Part shown: positions 61,565-64,000 of the stretch, piece after piece
Layout of the letters: the number at the start of each line of letters is the position of its first letter
How positions within the stretch are numbered: the first letter of the stretch is position 1
Assembly (NCBI GenBank): GCA_007922225.1
Contig: ML679966.1
Coordinates: 38,965,943 to 39,029,942, forward strand
Direction: 5' to 3'
DNA length: 64,000 nt
From: Emydura subglobosa
Lineage: Eukaryota; Chordata; Testudines; Chelidae
Program-made: the position numbers and the translations under genes
Notes under the pieces: model-generated
Told to the model about the DNA's origin: nothing
The model's input: only the letters and a program-made list of their open reading frames with translations
Databases searched by the model: none

Positions 61565-62515
61565 TCATCAGGAACAGTCAACATGGATTCACCAAGGGAA
61601 AGTCATGCCTGACCAACCTGATTGCTTTCTATGAAGAGGTGACTGGCTCTGTGGATGTGGGGAAAGTGGTGGACGTGATATACCTTGACTTTAGCAAAGC
61701 TTTTGATACGGTCTCTCACAGTATTCTTAACAGCAAGTTAAAGAAGTATGGGTTGGATGAATGAACTATAAAATGGATAGAGAACTGGCTAGAGCATAGG
61801 GTTCAATGAGTAGTGATCAATGGCTCCATGTCTAGCTGGCAGCCGGTCACAAGCGGAGTGCCCCAGGGGTCAGTCCTGAGGCCGGTTTTGTTCAACATCT
61901 TCATTAATGATCTGGAGGATGGGGTAGATTGCACCCTCAGCAAGTTTGCAGATGACACTAAGCTGGGGGGAGTGGTAGATACCCTGGAAGGTAGGGATAG
62001 GATACAGAAGGACCTAAACAAACTGGATGATTGGGCCAAAAGAAATCTGATGAGGTTCAACAAGGACAAGTGCAGAGTCCTGCACTTAGGACGGAAGAAT
62101 CCCATGCACAGCTACAGACTGGGGGCTGATGAGCTAGATAGCAGTTCTGCAGAAAAGGACCTGGGGGTAACAGTGGATAAGAAGCTGGATATGAGTCAGC
62201 AGTGTGCCCTGGTTGCCAAGAAGGCTAATAGCATATTGGGCTGCATTAGTAGGAGCATTGCCAGCAGATCGCGGGAAGTGATTATTCCCCTCTATTCGGC
62301 ATTGGTGAGGCCATATTTGGAGTATTGTGTCCAGTTTTGGGCCCCCCACTACAAAAAGGATGTGGAGAAGTTGGAGAGAGAGTCCAGCGGAGGGCAACAA
62401 AAATGATTAGGGGGCTGGAGCACAAGACTTATGAGGAGAGGCTGAGGGAACTAGGCTTGTTTAGTCTGCAGAAGAGAAGAATGAGGGGGGGATTTGATAG
62501 CAGCCTTTAACTACC
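61565..62515 (+). pseudogene. CR1 reverse transcriptase, C-terminal half
   Basis: Reads [20 protein letters not shown] and [18 protein letters not shown] (motif A). A TGA at 61762 and another at 61807 (in place of a CGA Arg codon) interrupt the frame. It continues [20 protein letters not shown] (motif B) and [10 protein letters not shown], with the catalytic FADD at 61945-61956 intact. The thumb/C-terminal segment runs to [16 protein letters not shown] one-base shift near 62385 moves [15 protein letters not shown] to the next frame, and another near 62495 ends [10 protein letters not shown]. The enzyme would reverse-transcribe its RNA at the insertion site. Confidence 0.93.
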
Positions 62516-62813
62516 TGAAAAGGAGGTTCTAGGGAGGACAGGGCTAGGCTGTTCTCAGTGGTGGCAGATAACAGAACGAGGAGCAGTGATCTCAGGTTGC
62601 AGTGGGGGAGGTCTAGATTGGACATTAGGAAAAAGTTTTTCACTAGGAGGGTGGTGAAGCACTGGAATGGGTTACCTAGGGAGGTGGTGAATCTCCATCT
62701 TTAGAAGTTTTTAAGCTGCAGCTTGACAAAACCCTCGCTGGGATTATTTAGCTGAGGTTAGTCCTGCTTTGAGCAGGGGGTTGGACTAGATGACCTCCTG
62801 AGGTCTCTTCCAA

Positions 62814-62830
62814 CTCTATGATTCTATGAT
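62814..62830. repeat. CR1 terminal repeat (CTATGATT)n
   Basis: CTATGATTCTATGAT at the 3' end, the short tandem terminus expected of a CR1 element. Confidence 0.85.
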
Positions 62831-63420
62831 CTCTGAACCATTTAGCACCAAATATGATATTTTGATGGGTAATTCCTCCTATGATTTGCACGTCTTCTGT
62901 CCTTATCAATATTTGGAGGTATGGTGGCTCCTCACCATACCCACTGCTGTAGCTTTTCAGATCAGTTTACAATCATTCCCAGGAAAAGGTCCTGAATCTC
63001 CCCTGAATATCTCTATGCCCTGGTGATGTCATCACCCTTAAAAATCCCAAATAGCTTTTTGCCCAGGTGTATAATAATCATTTCAGGGGGCCAACTCAGA
63101 TTCACCATGCCACCAAGGCCTACCTGTAAACCTCCAGGGGACTTGACTGCATGCTTGAGGGCCCAGTGCCCATAGTTTCAAACACCAGCCCTCATGACCC
63201 ATTCTGTTGCTCCCAAAATGTGCCCCTCCATCCATGCCAACTCAGAGATGCCTCAGTGCTGAGGCCTAGCAATGAACTTCCAAGGTATACTGGCCATCTA
63301 TCTGCCTGTCAGCCAAATATACAATATTGTACCCACACATACATTTACCAATTTTCATGTGATCCTGAAAGAAGGGATAAACAGGAAGTGTTTGTTTAGC
63401 ACATAGAAAATGCTGACTTA

Positions 63421-63745
63421 TGGTCTTATTTTACTTCTCTCTTCATCGCCTTTTCCCACTCTTGACTTCGCACTTTCCATCATATTATGTCTGGTATAGT
63501 TGTGGTGTTTTATCTGCTGCACATTCTGTATTTCCTTTCAATCACCACCTCTTCATGAAATCATCTTGCCGTCTTTTCAGCAAGGTGGAGATTTAATAAT
63601 CCCCTCACACTGCAACTTCTGACTATTTGTCATCTTTTGTCATGTGTTTGGTCTTAGCTTGTAAACTCTCTGATGGGAACTATATTTGTAAATGTTCTTA
63701 ATCTTTATGGTGTTGTATGGATGTGTTGTAATAATTAATAATGCC
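63421..63745 (+). repeat. L2-like LINE 3' region
   Basis: Contains CTTCGCACTTTCCATCATATTATGTCTGG, similar to 60990-61040, and ends with AGCTTGTAAACTCTCTGATGGGAAC and TGTAATAATTAATAATG, resembling an L2 3' end. It may be a second copy of the element at 60061 or its continuation after rearrangement. Confidence 0.5.
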
Positions 63746-63934
63746 ATAAACGGAATTGATTATTCCCCTCAAATATCTTCTACACAGTAGGTATGCCAGG
63801 GAACTCAATGTATCTGTAAGAAGTTGAGAAATAATATTTTACAAGAAGCTAAAGAGGAATATTACAGTGAAACTATAGAAATCCTTCCCTTCTATCTCCT
63901 AAAATATTTCAGTCCTTTGGATAGGTCACCAGAC

Positions 63935-64000
63935 CAACAGGAAGGAGAGTCTATTTCTGGGTTATCATTATTATCCCTCTGTGACCTTGGGCTAGTCACT
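63935..64000 (+). repeat. MIR-like SINE, cut by window end
   Basis: ends CTCTGTGACCTTGGGCTAGTCACT, the diagnostic MIR core, truncated by the window boundary. Confidence 0.6.

Larger units (their letters stand above)
61565..62832 (+). mobile_element. CR1 LINE, 5'-truncated, with intact 3' end
   Basis: The element starts abruptly within the reverse transcriptase gene and ends with the CR1 3' terminus: GGTTGGACTAGATGACCTCC, CTTCCAACTCTATGATTCTATGAT. The last part is the short terminal microsatellite that CR1 uses for priming. 5' truncation is the normal outcome of target-primed insertion. It is much less diverged than the other CR1 copies in this window. Confidence 0.95.

Overview
This is non-coding-rich vertebrate nuclear DNA, most likely from a turtle; another archosauromorph reptile is possible. 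It is AT-rich and contains CR1 retrotransposons, two DIRS-type tyrosine-recombinase retrotransposons, a Harbinger transposon carrying its Myb/SANT partner gene, and many small palindromic elements. That repeat mix is what I associate with turtle genomes. The species call is inference; the repeats themselves are read from the sequence. Nothing looks bacterial, and nearly all long open reading frames are transposon remnants or chance.

The host gene is TUSC3 (tumor suppressor candidate 3), on the + strand. Three consecutive internal exons are visible at 12132-12195, 38329-38403 and 47136-47226. Their reading phases fit together exactly, and joined they encode the last membrane-spanning part of the protein up to the penultimate conserved block ending [12 protein letters not shown]3 is an endoplasmic-reticulum subunit of the oligosaccharyltransferase that N-glycosylates proteins. 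Its thioredoxin-like domain is not in the window, and I could not find the last coding exon.

Layout: 1-12131 is intron holding a pogo-like non-autonomous transposon (1405-1752), a turtle-type interspersed repeat (about 2196-2322), the start of a Harbinger-like MITE (about 3107-3300) and a nearly complete Harbinger element (5292-9388) with convergent Myb/SANT and transposase pseudogenes. 12196-38328 is a 26 kb intron with an LTR-like promoter block (about 14450-14960), a DIRS element (about 22052-27367) whose end is split by a MITE, a GC-rich repeat block (29725-30440), a cluster of tRNA-like units, a solo LTR (31839-32987) and a 30-bp perfect inverted repeat. 38404-47135 is an 8.7 kb intron containing a three-level nest: a CR1 copy split by a second DIRS element, itself split by a second copy of the same solo LTR. 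47227-64000 lies downstream, with a decayed APE-type LINE on the minus strand (about 48030-50600), old and younger CR1 copies and L2-like remnants.

The genes do not form a shared pathway: one host gene has been expanded by successive waves of transposons. I found no convincing previously undescribed functional system. The strongest leads are the nested insertions, the unclassified solo-LTR family with 5-bp target duplications, the multiple tRNA-like units and the perfect 30-bp inverted repeat.
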